In this document: positions 11,401 through 19,162 of the stretch, in pieces
Layout: every line of letters starts with the position of its first letter
Numbering within the stretch: the first letter of the stretch is position 1
Assembly (NCBI GenBank): GCA_009746045.1
Contig: RPFO01000431.1
Coordinates: 1 to 30,214 of the forward strand
Reading direction: 5' to 3'
From: Mesostigma viride
Taxonomy: Eukaryota > Streptophyta > Mesostigmatophyceae > Mesostigmatales > Mesostigmataceae
Length of the DNA stretch: 30,214 nt
Translations under genes and position numbers: made by a program
The notes under the pieces: generated by a model
Database searches by the model: none
What the model saw: the letters and a program-made list of their open reading frames with translations, nothing else
What the model was told of the DNA's origin: nothing

Positions 11401-13199
11401 CCCACTAATAAAGCCTCCCACCTGAAGCTCCAGGAAGAATTGGCGCGGCAGCAGCTGCTTCACGTCCGCCCCAGCGATGAAGTCCAAAATGTTGGGCGAC
11501 AGCGGGTTCACGTCCACCACCACCGTGCGCACGTCAGGCGCCCACGTGTCCGCCAGGGTGTTCCCCAGGGCCGCACCCCCCCCCGGTCTCGCGTCAGGAT
11601 CCCTGCGCAGCATAACCGCAAGCGCGATCGAGAGTAGAACCGTCAGCACATCGTTCTCGGCAAACAGCAAATATTAAACTAACTGCTGCATATACCCGTA
11701 GGCGGACACGGGCCATTGGTGGGCGTGGGAAAGTGTACGTGTGGGAATCAGACAAATAAATCAAATGAAAAAAATAACGGTATGAACAAAGTCGGTGCAC
11801 CAATCAAGGGTCAACTTAATAACCCAACGCTGTGGGCAATGCGACGCGCTAGAGAGGGGTAGTGGTTTGATTTTCCAAGTTTAACTACCTGCATCCGTAG
11901 TAGTGGGCACATCAAGCCTGCATCATGTGGCCGGTCTATCCGCGGGGTGGGCATCCGCCGCGAAAGGCAGAAGGACAATCCGCCATGCCAGGTGGCGCAT
12001 GCATGCAGCACACAACATGGCGTGGCGAAAGAAAGCGATCTTAGAAAGCCAGCAGATAAAAAGCATGCCCTGCAAGCATTTCCCTGCCCATGCGCATGCG
12101 TGTGCCTGCCGATGCTGAGCATGGGTGTGGGAACTGTTGTCCGGTGCACAGGCACAGTGCTGTCCTCATCCTTTTTGCAGGCATGGATACATATAGCCAG
12201 CACAACGTTGCCTCCCTTCCCCCCCTCCCCCTTCGCCTCCCCCTCCCCCTCCCCCCCCCCCCGTCTTCCCTTCCATACACATCAACCTGCAGTCCCGCCC
12301 AGGAACCCAGTTTTGATCCATCATAAGTGAGGCTATTAGCAGAGGCACGTGGTCTCTCTCATCAGCCCTTATCAGCCTGGCTAATGCTCCTAAACATTTC
12401 CTTCTTTCCCTTGTCAGCCAGGACTCCTTCTCTCCCATCTATTTCCTTCTCTCCCTTAACAGCCAGGTCTCCTCCTCTCCAACCTATTTCCTTCTCTGCC
12501 TTATCATCCAGGTCTCCTTCTCTCCTACATATGTCCTTCTCTCCCTTATCAGCCGGGTGTCCTTCTCTCCAACCTATGTCCTTCTCTCCCTTATCAGCCA
12601 GGTCTCCTTCTCTACTACCTATTTTCTTCTCTCCCTTACCAGCCAGGTCTACTTCTCCCTTATCTATTTCCCCACACTTCTGCTAGGTCCGGTTTGCCCT
12701 CGCGAGGCCTAGTGTTACTATTACCGCCGCTACACGCACAGATGAATTGCACACAGGTTCATGCAAACTTGCAAGGGTCATCGCTGTATTAACTATATTC
12801 GGGCATGCGCATAGGACTCCACAAGATTTTCGAGCACATTAATCGCTACATTGCGGGAAGTACGTAACTGATCTTCCAGCCGGTGCGGTCTTCAAAGTCG
12901 CGAATGGAGGCGTTGAGCCGTTTCTCCTGAGCGTCCGGGATGACGTTGGCGCGGTCAATGATCGGGTCTACCGTCCCATCTGCGGCCACCGCGGATTGGG
13001 CAATGGACAGTGATAGTAATGCCGAGCTGATAATGCCTGCTGCACTCGTCTTTGCATTCTCCACGCTGCATTTTGTGACGAGTTTCCGTGCGTGACCTCG
13101 GACCAGGAACGCGGGATTATATTTCTGGGCGCTATACAGACTTCCAACGCCCTTCTCCAGACATGGCGCTGGACGCTGAAGGGCAACAAGTCCCTGCAT
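2327..13199 (-). CDS. TPM-domain (TLP18.3/Psb32-like) thylakoid protein, seven exons
   Basis: I assembled this gene on the minus strand from exons 13199-12869, 11602-11422, 8631-8525, 6286-6187, 5809-5752, 4415-4330 and 2464-2327. Every junction is GT-AG and the phases agree (1,0,2,0,1,0). The product is about 333 aa. It has a plastid transit region, then a hydrophobic segment ending AQSAVAA|D that resembles a lumen-targeting site. A TPM domain follows (RANVIPDAQEKRLNASI, RTGWKI, RTVVVDVNPLSPNILDF, LELQ/GKYGNMFFVREEGE). Hydrophobic segments follow in exons 4, 6 and 7, and the tail is basic, ending KKRQ. TPM proteins of the thylakoid lumen (PF04536) are linked to photosystem II repair; the exact role here is inferred. 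The start is the first ATG in frame. Oddities are the frame break at a 9-G run in exon 2 and the repeat-filled introns (1266, 2790, 2238, 377, 1336 and 1865 bp). Exon 5 is the least certain exon. Confidence 0.82.
2465..4329 (-). other. TPM gene intron 6: simple and dispersed repeats, no other gene seen
   Basis: The intron holds a short dispersed repeat, ATGAGACATC(G/C) followed by GCGCAGGCC (2887-2912 and 2938-2964, and a relative at 4095-4118). It also holds a C-rich tract with ACCC units at 3523-3620, a 12-bp repeat (TATATGTACTAC) at about 4050-4090, and AT-rich DNA. The block GACTTATGGTCACGTGA (3109) recurs as GACTTATGCTCACGTGA near 16089, so a dispersed element end is probable. Confidence 0.5.
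4330..4415 (-). CDS. TPM gene exon 6: second C-terminal membrane segment
   Basis: After acceptor GTGCAG the exon encodes HPVFRPLWGILFGSFGILPV and VTRTSDIL, ending at donor TTG|GTGAGT (phase 0). The PLW...F.SFG..PV.TRTSD pattern matches the membrane region I remember following TPM domains in some plastid proteins. Confidence 0.76.
5752..5809 (-). CDS. TPM gene exon 5 (tentative, short)
   Basis: This 58-nt stretch lies between a GATAG acceptor and a good donor ACA|GTGAGT. It encodes VLKPRSIGVPSYHGIQFYY plus one base. It is the only stretch I found between exons 4 and 6 that starts in phase 0 and ends in phase 1, as both neighbours require. The peptide itself is not one I recognise, so the call rests on phase and splice sites. 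Confidence 0.55.
5855..6000 (-). mobile_element. SINE-like copy 1 (tRNA-like head), in TPM intron 4
   Basis: On the minus strand, ACAGCCACGGAATACCTGCC leads to a B-box-like GGTCCTTGTTCGAACC, and then a body ending GCTGCCTGCCTCGACGAC. The same order, with similar spacing, occurs at about 6735-6900. It fills roughly 40% of the 377-bp intron 4. The family assignment rests on two diverged copies and the B-box-like motif, and an A box is not clear. Confidence 0.45.
6187..6286 (-). CDS. TPM gene exon 4: first C-terminal membrane segment
   Basis: Acceptor GACCAG is followed by G, which completes the Met codon begun in exon 3. The exon then encodes SVPELDSDLYGITTICSLLG and GFVAGYALRLGPQ, ending at donor CAG|GTAAGC (phase 0). 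The stretch GITTICSLLGGFVAGYAL is a good membrane helix. Confidence 0.82.
6370..6515. repeat. Homopolymer C run and homopolymer G run in TPM intron 3
   Basis: A long C run (about 6377-6392) and a G-rich run (6501-6519) lie about 120 bp apart on the same strand and could pair as a stem. Run lengths in an assembly are unreliable. Confidence 0.7.
6680..6900 (-). mobile_element. SINE-like copy 2, whose 3' part contains a minisatellite monomer
   Basis: The minus strand reads ACAGCCGCGAAATCATGCC, then a B-box-like GGTCCTGTGTTCGATTCC, then a body ending GCTTTCAGACGAC. These blocks are colinear with copy 1. Just 3' of it (6683-6735) lies one diverged unit of the sequence that is tandemly amplified at 7107-7705. 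Confidence 0.45.
7107..7705. repeat. 67-bp dimeric minisatellite in TPM intron 3
   Basis: About nine copies alternate two monomers: a 33-bp type with TACTTTGACAAGATTGTG and a 34-bp type with TACTTTTGACAATATCGTAT. Both end GTATAATATTGGA. The higher-order unit is therefore a dimer. All three minus frames are open across it (YYTTQSCQ-type repeats), which is a repeat artefact. The likely source monomer is at 6683-6735. Confidence 0.92.
7917..8262. repeat. 44-bp minisatellite in TPM intron 3
   Basis: The unit is AACACCACTTGGCCATACAA followed by CAACCATTAGAACACCAGCC and CTAT. It is present in about eight copies, nearly perfect at the left and decaying rightward (8150-8262). No coding potential is seen. 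Confidence 0.9.
8525..8631 (-). CDS. TPM gene exon 3: end of the TPM domain
   Basis: After acceptor ATGCAG the exon encodes GKYGNMFFVREEGEAAAAEK, then SVLALQTCLQRDNGC. It ends GC-AT at donor GTGGGT (phase 2). The GNxFFVRE and CLQR..GC blocks are typical of the last part of plastid TPM domains and continue exon 2 (FFLELQ) without a gap. Confidence 0.85.
9084..9433. repeat. Polypurine (GGGA)n tract in TPM intron 2
   Basis: About 350 bp consists almost only of G and A on the plus strand. GGGA repeats are broken by GGA phase slips and, near the right end, by GGAC variants. The matching intron RNA, transcribed from the opposite strand, would be a long CCCT/CCT tract. Long ORFs through it (REGG or SLPP) are artefacts. 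The plus strand could form G-quadruplexes or a triplex. Confidence 0.95.
9887..10031. repeat. Two tandem copies derived from the TPM exon 2/intron 2 junction
   Basis: The blocks CAGCTCCGGGAAGAACTGGC (about 9898) and CAGCACCAGGAAGAACTGGC (about 9983) match the exon 2 end, AAGCTCCAGGAAGAATTGGC (about 11424). Including their flanks, the period is about 85-89 bp once the hAT insertion is removed. They sit in intron 2 and offer decoy exon ends to the spliceosome. Confidence 0.6.
10032..10039. other. Left 8-bp target duplication of the hAT element
   Basis: TTTCTAAA is repeated exactly at 11384-11391, immediately outside the two inverted termini. An 8-bp duplication is the hAT hallmark. Confidence 0.93.
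10040..11383 (+). mobile_element. Non-autonomous hAT transposon, 1344 bp, in TPM intron 2
   Basis: The termini are perfect 15-bp inverted repeats, CAGTGTTTCTAGTAA, flanked by the 8-bp duplication TTTCTAAA. Dense subterminal motifs of the form CTGACGCG and its complement crowd both ends (10062-10215 and 11250-11357), as expected for hAT transposase binding sites. The interior lacks a full transposase. It keeps one short ORF (10797-11375) whose start resembles a transposase N-terminus. The insertion lies 30 bp downstream of the exon 2 donor on the host gene strand. Confidence 0.92.
10797..11375 (+). pseudogene. Possible hAT transposase N-terminal remnant
   Basis: The 192-codon ORF has a good start context (GGCCATGG). 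It begins MGSKGGGFLKRF and contains SSYFKRQ, reminiscent of the ...SFFK... N-termini of many hAT transposases. A basic Lys/Arg stretch (EVERRKKRKR) that could serve as a nuclear signal and a Ser-rich region follow. From about residue 150 it reads into the right subterminal repeats (RRVSRLTR repeats), so the tail is not a real domain. No BED finger or catalytic DDE part is present. This suggests an internal-deletion derivative of a larger element. The family call is by context and motif only. Confidence 0.4.
11384..11391. other. Right 8-bp target duplication of the hAT element
   Basis: TTTCTAAA, identical to 10032-10039. Confidence 0.93.
11422..11602 (-). CDS. TPM gene exon 2: TPM core, with a homopolymer frame break
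   Basis: The acceptor GCGCAG joins exon 1 to give ...WKI-R-ILTRDR. The frame then breaks at a run of nine G (plus-strand C at 11576-11584). After it the TPM core resumes in the next frame: AALGNTLADTWAPDVRTVVV, NPLSPNILDF, GADVKQLLPRQFFLELQ. One extra G would restore the frame. The donor CAG|GTGGGA leaves phase 0. An assembly undercall is the simplest reading, and a real null allele is the alternative. Confidence 0.8.
12372..12668. repeat. 45-bp minisatellite in TPM intron 1
   Basis: Six to seven copies of a pyrimidine-rich unit, roughly AGCCAGGTCTCCTTCTCTCC then AACCTATTTCC and TTCTCTCCCTTATC. As 45 is a multiple of three, a plus-strand frame stays open with 15-residue repeats (FSPLSARSPS). 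I take that as coincidental. Confidence 0.88.
12869..13199 (-). CDS. TPM gene exon 1: transit peptide, lumen signal, TPM start
   Basis: The exon encodes MQGLVALQRPAP through RTGWKI and ends ATC-A at the donor GTTACG (phase 1). Residues about 1-55 are basic and Ser/Ala rich. Residues about 55-73 are hydrophobic and end in SAVAA. The TPM domain begins at VDPIIDRANVIPDAQ. Without splicing the frame would stop at 12846. Confidence 0.82.
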
Positions 13200-13620
13200 T
13201 GGATGCGAAGCCTCACAAGCGGTACCCTTATTCCCCTGGTGTACTAGCGGGGTGTGGCCGGTTCAATGGCCACCATACACCAATATTCTGCCCGCACGCG
13301 TAGAGAGAGCATGCCTATTGCTTTCCCCCCGTGCTCATTTGGCAAATCAAAAGTCACGCGAGGTAATCATGTGGAAATCAGGTAGAAATCAGCGTTGAGA
13401 CCTGTTGAGATTGCATTTCGGATAGAACATGCTTAGAAATCTACCTAGCTGCTTACGCAGCCTATGACGTGTCGTGCTGGGACGAAATCTCAGATCACCA
13501 CATGCACCAGGCATGCACAATTATTTGTACAGGACACGAGCGTCTAGTGCAGGAAATGATTCTACTGGATGTCACGACCGTGAGATATTTTCTGGCTGGA
13601 TCAGGGCTGGGTACAAATTA
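13200..13620. other. Upstream of the TPM gene: no gene seen
   Basis: This stretch is 5' of the TPM start on the minus strand and should contain its promoter. I see no convincing TATA box or other named element. Confidence 0.4.
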
Positions 13621-13721
13621 CAGGCATTCACGCCTTAAGTTGGGTTGCCTTAAGTTGGGTTCACGCCTTAAGTTGGGTTGATCCCAAAAACCTCGAACCC
13701 AACTTAAGGCGTGAATGCCTG
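13621..13721. mobile_element. 101-bp MITE with TA target duplication
   Basis: The termini CAGGCATTCACGCCTTAAGT and its complement are perfect inverted repeats that run on to TGGGTT (26 bp). TA lies directly outside both ends (13619-13620 and 13722-13723). Two further copies of CCTTAAGTTGGGTT lie in the loop (13647-13679). A TA duplication suggests the Tc1/mariner group, but no transposase is here to confirm it. Confidence 0.75.
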
Positions 13722-13723
13722 TA

Positions 13724-14086
13724 CAATAAGCTTCCATGGATGGCCCTCATCCTGTCATCCATCCGGAAGCGCGACAAGACGTCGGCAGGGGTGTGGGGGC
13801 CCTCACTGGCGCCGTGTAGTGCCGGCAACTGTCACAAATCCGGAGACCGTTCGTGGCCGTCCATTCCGATGTAACGGCATTACTGGTAGCAGATCCTGAA
13901 TCTTCAGATTCCGTCAAGTGAGTGACACGGCTTTTCGGATACCCATTGCCCGCATTCGAACTTAGAACGCCCGCGTCCGGCCGAAGCGGAGTCCAGTGGG
14001 CGCTGGTTTCCCGTCCCCATGCACATGAAGGCGTAACTCATCTTAGAAAGTAAAGTCGGTGTGGTGTGGCAGTCCTGTGGCTCTGG
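13724..14086. other. Between the MITE and the hairpin array: nothing recognised
   Basis: GC-moderate unique-looking sequence, without an ORF I can support or a repeat that recurs in the window. Confidence 0.4.
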
Positions 14087-14424
14087 CAACTACCCGTTGT
14101 CTCACTAGGGTGAGACAACGACGCGCTGGGAACTAATATCTGTCTCACCGAGTGAGACAACGGCTAGCTGGGAACTAATATCTGTCTCACCGAGTGAGAC
14201 AACGGCGCGCTGGGAACTAATATCTGTCTCACTAGAGTGAGACAACGGCGCGCTGGGAACTAATATCTGTCTCACCGAGTGAGACAACGGCGCGCTGGGA
14301 ACTACCCGTTGTCTCACTACCTTGACACAACGGCTAGCTGGGAACTACCCGTTGTCTCACTAGAGTATGACAACGAAGCGCTGGGAACTACCCGTTGTCT
14401 CACTCGAGGGAGACAACGGCGGGC
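14087..14424 (+). repeat. Left hairpin array, about 8 units of 42-43 bp
   Basis: Each unit contains a palindrome (GTCTCAC-N3/4-GTGAGAC) followed by a spacer GC(G/T)(A/C)GCTGGGAACTA and either ATATCT or CCCGTT. The outer units are of the ATATCT type and the inner ones of the CCCGTT type. There are no unique spacers between units. Confidence 0.9.
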
Positions 14425-14429
14425 TGCTA

Positions 14430-14842
14430 ATGCTGACGCCCAGGGAAAATGGGAAAACAAAGGCGATTCATCTTCAAATAATGGCCGTGAGCGGTGCCAT
14501 TGCATGCCGGTGGCAACTACATGCCTAGAGTCTGAAAAGAATGCGAACTTCGATTTCGGCGCAGAAAGAGGGACAGTGCGGTGTGCGTTCAGGGTGCTTT
14601 GTACAATGTCGATAGGTGTATCGTTAGAAGCCTACCATCGAGGCCGGTTTGAATGGAAGACAGTGACATGCATTGAGGTATCTGATTTACCGGCGCCGCA
14701 AAATTCACGTGCATGGTTCTTTGCATATCTCTTAAAGTACTTCGCGTCAGATGTAGCGATGTCAATTAGAATCTGCTGCAGTAGCATGGCAGTAGCCATG
14801 CTGGCACAACATCATCGTTACAGACTTGCTTGCAAGACGTAG
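14430..14842 (+). other. Unrecognised open frame inside the TIR element
   Basis: A plus-strand frame stays open from inside the array to 14842. The part outside the repeat includes MPVATTCLESEK, RCAFRVLCTMSIGVSLEAYH and DVAMSIRICCSSMAVAM. It has no domain I recognise and no clear start of its own. It may be a captured exon or noncoding. Confidence 0.2.
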
Positions 14843-14849
14843 CTCCTAA

Positions 14850-15860
14850 GGCAATAAAATGGGTAACTTCATGGAACGGCAGCCATGACAGGTAAGTGCG
14901 AAATAGACTTGCATTACTGCTTTCATTGAAGAGCGCTATGTCAACGTTAAGGTTGTAGCTTGCGGTAACCCTCTGCTGCCGTGGGGAGCTTCATTCCTGA
15001 TTTTAACCCTCATGACGGTGGTTTTGTCGGTACTAGGGTTGTGCCTACCTAGCTGCATCTTTAATCTACTCAGTCAAGGTAGCATGACTCTTGTGTCCAC
15101 GGTTACTCCTATGCACCTCTTTGCGGCCCCACGTTCAACTTCCACTACTTACCACTACACACATGCCTCTCGTGTATCTTGTTCTAGACTGAGGTCAATG
15201 CTCTCACCAGCGTATGCCAATGGCACTAAATGATCTAGGTTGTTTGACAAGCTCAAGCAACGCAACCACTTCAAGACTGGTAAATATTATGGCAGTATAA
15301 TGTTTGTCATGTCAGCGGTGTTTTGGTATGTGCAATCTGCACTACTTATTATTCAACGGCATGTTGGAAGTTTATTGTTGTAAGTTACCATGCTTCCCCC
15401 CAAATTACGCATATGAATTAGACAACATGTGTCGATTCTTTTCTTCAGGAGATGGTGAACACCGCCAATGCAGAATGGGTCCACGCTAACGATCGCTAAC
15501 ATTGTGGGGAGGGAAGAACCCTCAGGCTCCGGGAGAGACCTTTATACTCTCCCAAACCAGCGCCTCCTAAATGAGTTCCATGCCTATCTGTGGCTGGCCT
15601 TTCGACCACAGGGAAGCTCTACTGTGCATCTGCTGCTTCAAGGCTTTATTGCACCCACAGCACTTGCTAGACTCCCCTAGTGAGCACATGTGGCCTGCCT
15701 TGAACCCGTGGCCTGCCTTTCAGGCAATGAGAGAAGGGAGTGTACTTTGCCCTCCTCAGTTGATGTGCATGATCCAGTTAGTTATAGAGTTATCTGGCCT
15801 TCCTTAGGATTAGTTAGTATAGTCTCTAGATAGATAGCATAGAACCGGTAGGACTGCTTG
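14850..15860. other. Interior of the TIR element: no supported gene
   Basis: Only short ORFs (up to about 78 codons) without recognisable content. Positions 15830-15865 carry the block ACCGGTAGGACTGC, the complement of the CCTACCGG end beside the (GGAT)n array. Confidence 0.4.
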
Positions 15861-15867
15861 CCCGCAT

Positions 15868-16066
15868 CCCTCCCTCCCTCCCTCCCTCCCTCCCTCCCTC
15901 CCTCCCTCCCTCCCTCCCTCCCTCCCTCCCTCCCTCCCTCCCTCCCTCCCTCCCTCCCTCCCTCCCTCCCTCCCTCCCTCCCTCCCTCCCTCCCTCCCTC
16001 CCTCCCTCCCTCCCTCCCTCCCTCCCTCCCTCCCTCCCTCCCTCCCTCCCTCCCTCCCTCCCTCCA
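15868..16066. repeat. (CCCT)n microsatellite, about 50 copies
   Basis: An essentially pure run of CCCT/TCCC. It is preceded by a block that also abuts the (GGAT)n array near 1.9 kb, so both arrays may be expanded tails of one dispersed element. ORFs through it are artefacts. Confidence 0.97.
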
Positions 16067-16400
16067 TCTCACGTGACGCATCCACACGGACTTATGCTCA
16101 CGTGACGATCCATCCATCAGGGTTAATACTCCGTGACGCCCCAACGGGATTAATTTTATTACTATATGTGATCATTGTTGTCTCCTTGATAAGTGATCGT
16201 TGCAAAGATAGTTGGAGATTGGAGTTGCTTTTATTGTTGCCAGTGTCTGAGTGTGGAGACACAATACAATGCGCCAGCCTAAATTAATTTAATTTCATTA
16301 ATAATTAATTGTACATGCAGTCCCGTTGGGGAGCACCCTTGAAGATGCCTACGGTTCTAACGGGTACTCGTATAGGGGGCAGTTCGCATCCATGCAGCAG
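16067..16400. repeat. Possible retroelement 3' tails (two)
   Basis: ACTCCGTGACGCCCCAACGGGATTAATTTTATT (16128-16160, given here only as a match to 2151-2176) resembles the tail hairpin region of the LINE families. On the minus strand, GTGCTCCCCAACGGGA followed by AT-rich sequence (16337-16270) resembles it more closely. The bodies are not recognised. The assignment is tentative. Confidence 0.3.
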
Positions 16401-17464
16401 GTGATGCGCATCTTTCCTACTGCATGGGGGAGGCTTGTTGTTGGCCTACTCTAGATCAACCGGATGCCATGCTTGCGGCCGGTAGATTAGCAAGGCCAGG
16501 GAGCCTCCTCCATCATCCTAAGGGTTAAATTAACGCAGCTCAGCTCAGAAACATGCGCTTGTGTGCAACCTGAGGGCGAGGCTGAAGGAGGATTTCCTCT
16601 TCCACCACCAGCACCCTGTGACGTAACAGCATATCAAGCACAAAATATGCACATCCGGGTCGCAACGCGAGCACACTCATAAAGCCAATCAAGCACAACC
16701 ATACAAACGGGCATGTGGAGGTCGGACACGCACCATTGTGATTCACTTCTAAAATAACAATGCTTTATTCAAGGTACAGCATACCCACATACCACGTTGA
16801 ATATGCACATGTAAGCATGCTAGTAAGTTCCTTGTATTGGTCAAATTACTCATTATACACCACATACATCACAACATAACTGGTTGATGTCGCGCCTGTA
16901 TCTCTCTTTTCAAAAACAAATCTCCAAAAAGGAACATCTCAATGTTGACAAATGATGACTCTACATCAACAACCTCGTGCGCCTCACTGAGAAATTGCGG
17001 TGAGCTGCACTAGGAACACATAAACAAATACTACAATAGTACATAGATATACTGTGGACAACTATATACTACCTCCGGGCCATTAAAATATCTACGTGGG
17101 TGGGCCATTAAAATATCTACATATTGGACACTGTGTATGAGGCACTACCACGGTAATTTATATGGGAATTTTTCAAAGCCCTTCCATGTCCTCATACCTA
17201 GAGATGTATAGCAAAGACCTATGAAAAAAAATCTGGGTTTGGACTCTGAAGTTAGAGGCACCACAAAAAGACACCTAGGGGGGTCACCTGGCCCTTGGCT
17301 AATTTTGGCGCACATGCCCGCGTTAAATTAGTGCAAATGAGAGATAGGAACCACGTGTGGGATTTGACATCACATCCATGCTGGTGGCACACTTGGGTAT
17401 GAGCCCACCAATTTGGGGCCCAATCGCAAAGCGTTTGGGCACATAAAACTGCCATGGTGCACAT
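16401..17464. other. Interior of the TIR element: no supported gene
   Basis: A 24-bp tandem duplication (GGGCCATTAAAATATCTAC) at about 17077-17121 is the only structure noted. A minus-strand ORF of 68 codons ending at 16540 is not recognised. Confidence 0.35.
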
Positions 17465-18925
17465 GGGTATTTTTCAGGGACATTTCAGTTACATTTTTTA
17501 TTCACACTTTCAGTTGCATGCAGGCTTATAACTTCCTTAACTGAACAGGTCTTTGAGAGCCCTCTTATTGTAGCATCCCCAGACTTGTGTACAAGAGAGT
17601 GGCACCTCTAAAGCCACAGTTAGGGACCATTAACCCATGACTGGCGTAAATAATGCCTACAAAATCATCACAAAAAAGGACCTTCCCATGCCCTACAAAC
17701 TTGAAAATCTGTGCAATACATTCCTTAAATGGCAATGGGAGAGGCTGCCACACTCAAAACTGGTGCAATACAATGTAGAGAGTCTAAATCCCAGCACCCA
17801 GCATGTGGGCCTGCAGTTTACTAGGAGAGAGGATGCACGCATGGGCATGCCCATTTCATGCCACCAAACATCAACCATACCACCTGTGACAAGCGTATGG
17901 TTCAAAAAACTGGGCAAAACCACTTCAACCTTAAAGTGGCGGCATATCATTACACATGACAATTAAACCGGTGCTGAAGGCTGCAAAACCAGTGCTAAAG
18001 AAGCACGCTTGGCATGTAAATGAATGCAAACTGTCCTATTGCAAGGCCTTTAGTCACCTTATACTACGCTAGTGCCGCTTTCTTGCACCCCATTAGAACC
18101 TTGCATCTGCCTTTATAGTGGTATAAAGCAGTGGTGTTGCACACTATAGTAATTGCTTGTGTTAATGCTGCCTAGCCAATACTAAGAAACCCATCCAACG
18201 TTTTTACCTTCACATGCTTAGGAATTTACCTATGGGAAAGTGGGCAGAGGCAAGGGGAAAAGAGTACTAACTTGCTTCCCTAGGCTGCACAAGAATAATT
18301 TTCAGGGGCATTTCAGCCACTAAGTTGAATGTGCACCCCAAGCGACGTTTAGGCTTCTAACCTGGACAAAAGAGCATGTCGCTTTTAACACAGCACTCCC
18401 AGACTTGTATGAAACAGTTTGGCACCCTCACAAGCATAAAAGGGTCCATTTCTTGACAACTGGCGTTTATAGTGATCACTTAATCGCCAGCAACCTCGAG
18501 CTCAGCATGCCTCCAAAATTGTATACATTGCATAATAACTTCTTTAAACGGCAAGGGGAGTGGCTGCCACACTCAAACCTAATGCACTACAATGCTTAAT
18601 GTCCAAATCCCAGCACCCCGCATGTGGGCCTGTAGTTTAGTAGGGGGAAATATGCACGCATGGGCATGCCCATTCATGCGAGCAAACATCAACCACACCA
18701 CCTGTGACAGGCGTATGCTTCCAAAAACTGGACAAAACCGCTTCAACCTCAAAGTGGCGGCATATCATTACACATGACAATTAAACCAGTACGAAAGGCA
18801 GCAAAGAATGCACGCTGGGCATTTTAATGATTGCAAACTGTGCTGTTGCAAGGCCTTAACTCACCCTACTGCGCTAGTGACGCTCTCCTGTGCCCCCTTT
18901 AGAACCTTGCATCTGGCTTTTAAGT
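17465..18925. repeat. Diverged direct duplication (about 17465-18130 and 18295-18925)
   Basis: Both halves share, in order: TTTTCAGGG-CATTTCAG, CCCAGACTTGT, GCTGCCACACTCAAA, AATCCCAGCACCC, GCATGTGGGCCTG, CACGCATGGGCATGCCCAT, CACCTGTGACA-GCGTATG, and AAAGTGGCGGCATATCATTA. The later half has accumulated indels. Open frames are not conserved between the halves, so I consider it noncoding. Confidence 0.85.
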
Positions 18926-19045
18926 GGTAAGCATAGGTGGGCTGGCCGCATCGACAGAACCGACCTATACGACGTGCACCACCCTGGTCCAACACACACG
19001 TCCACATCCCCCTTATCCCCCTTAACCTCTTCTCCCCCTTATCTA

Positions 19046-19162
19046 TCTACGATGGATCACCTCTTCTCCCCCTTATCTATCTCTGATGGATCACCTCTTC
19101 TCCCCCTTATCTATCTCTGATGGATCACCTCTTCTCCCCCTTATCTATCTATGATGGATCAC
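19046..19162. repeat. 34-37-bp minisatellite at the GPAT9 stop codon
   Basis: Three to four copies of CACCTCTTCTCCCCCTTATC followed by TATCT(C/A)(T/C)GATGGAT. The repeat touches the stop codon of the GPAT9 fragment, and the first eleven bases of the unit (TCACCTCTTCT) are the end of its coding sequence. The array thus looks seeded by the 3' end of the gene. Confidence 0.85.

Noticed and set aside
12327-12686. Protein with 15-residue FSPLSARSPS repeats
   Set aside because: This is the 45-bp intronic minisatellite read in frame, and it lies in intron 1 of the TPM gene on the opposite strand.
15782-16144. REGG/SLPP ORFs across (CCCT)n
   Set aside because: Microsatellite artefact.
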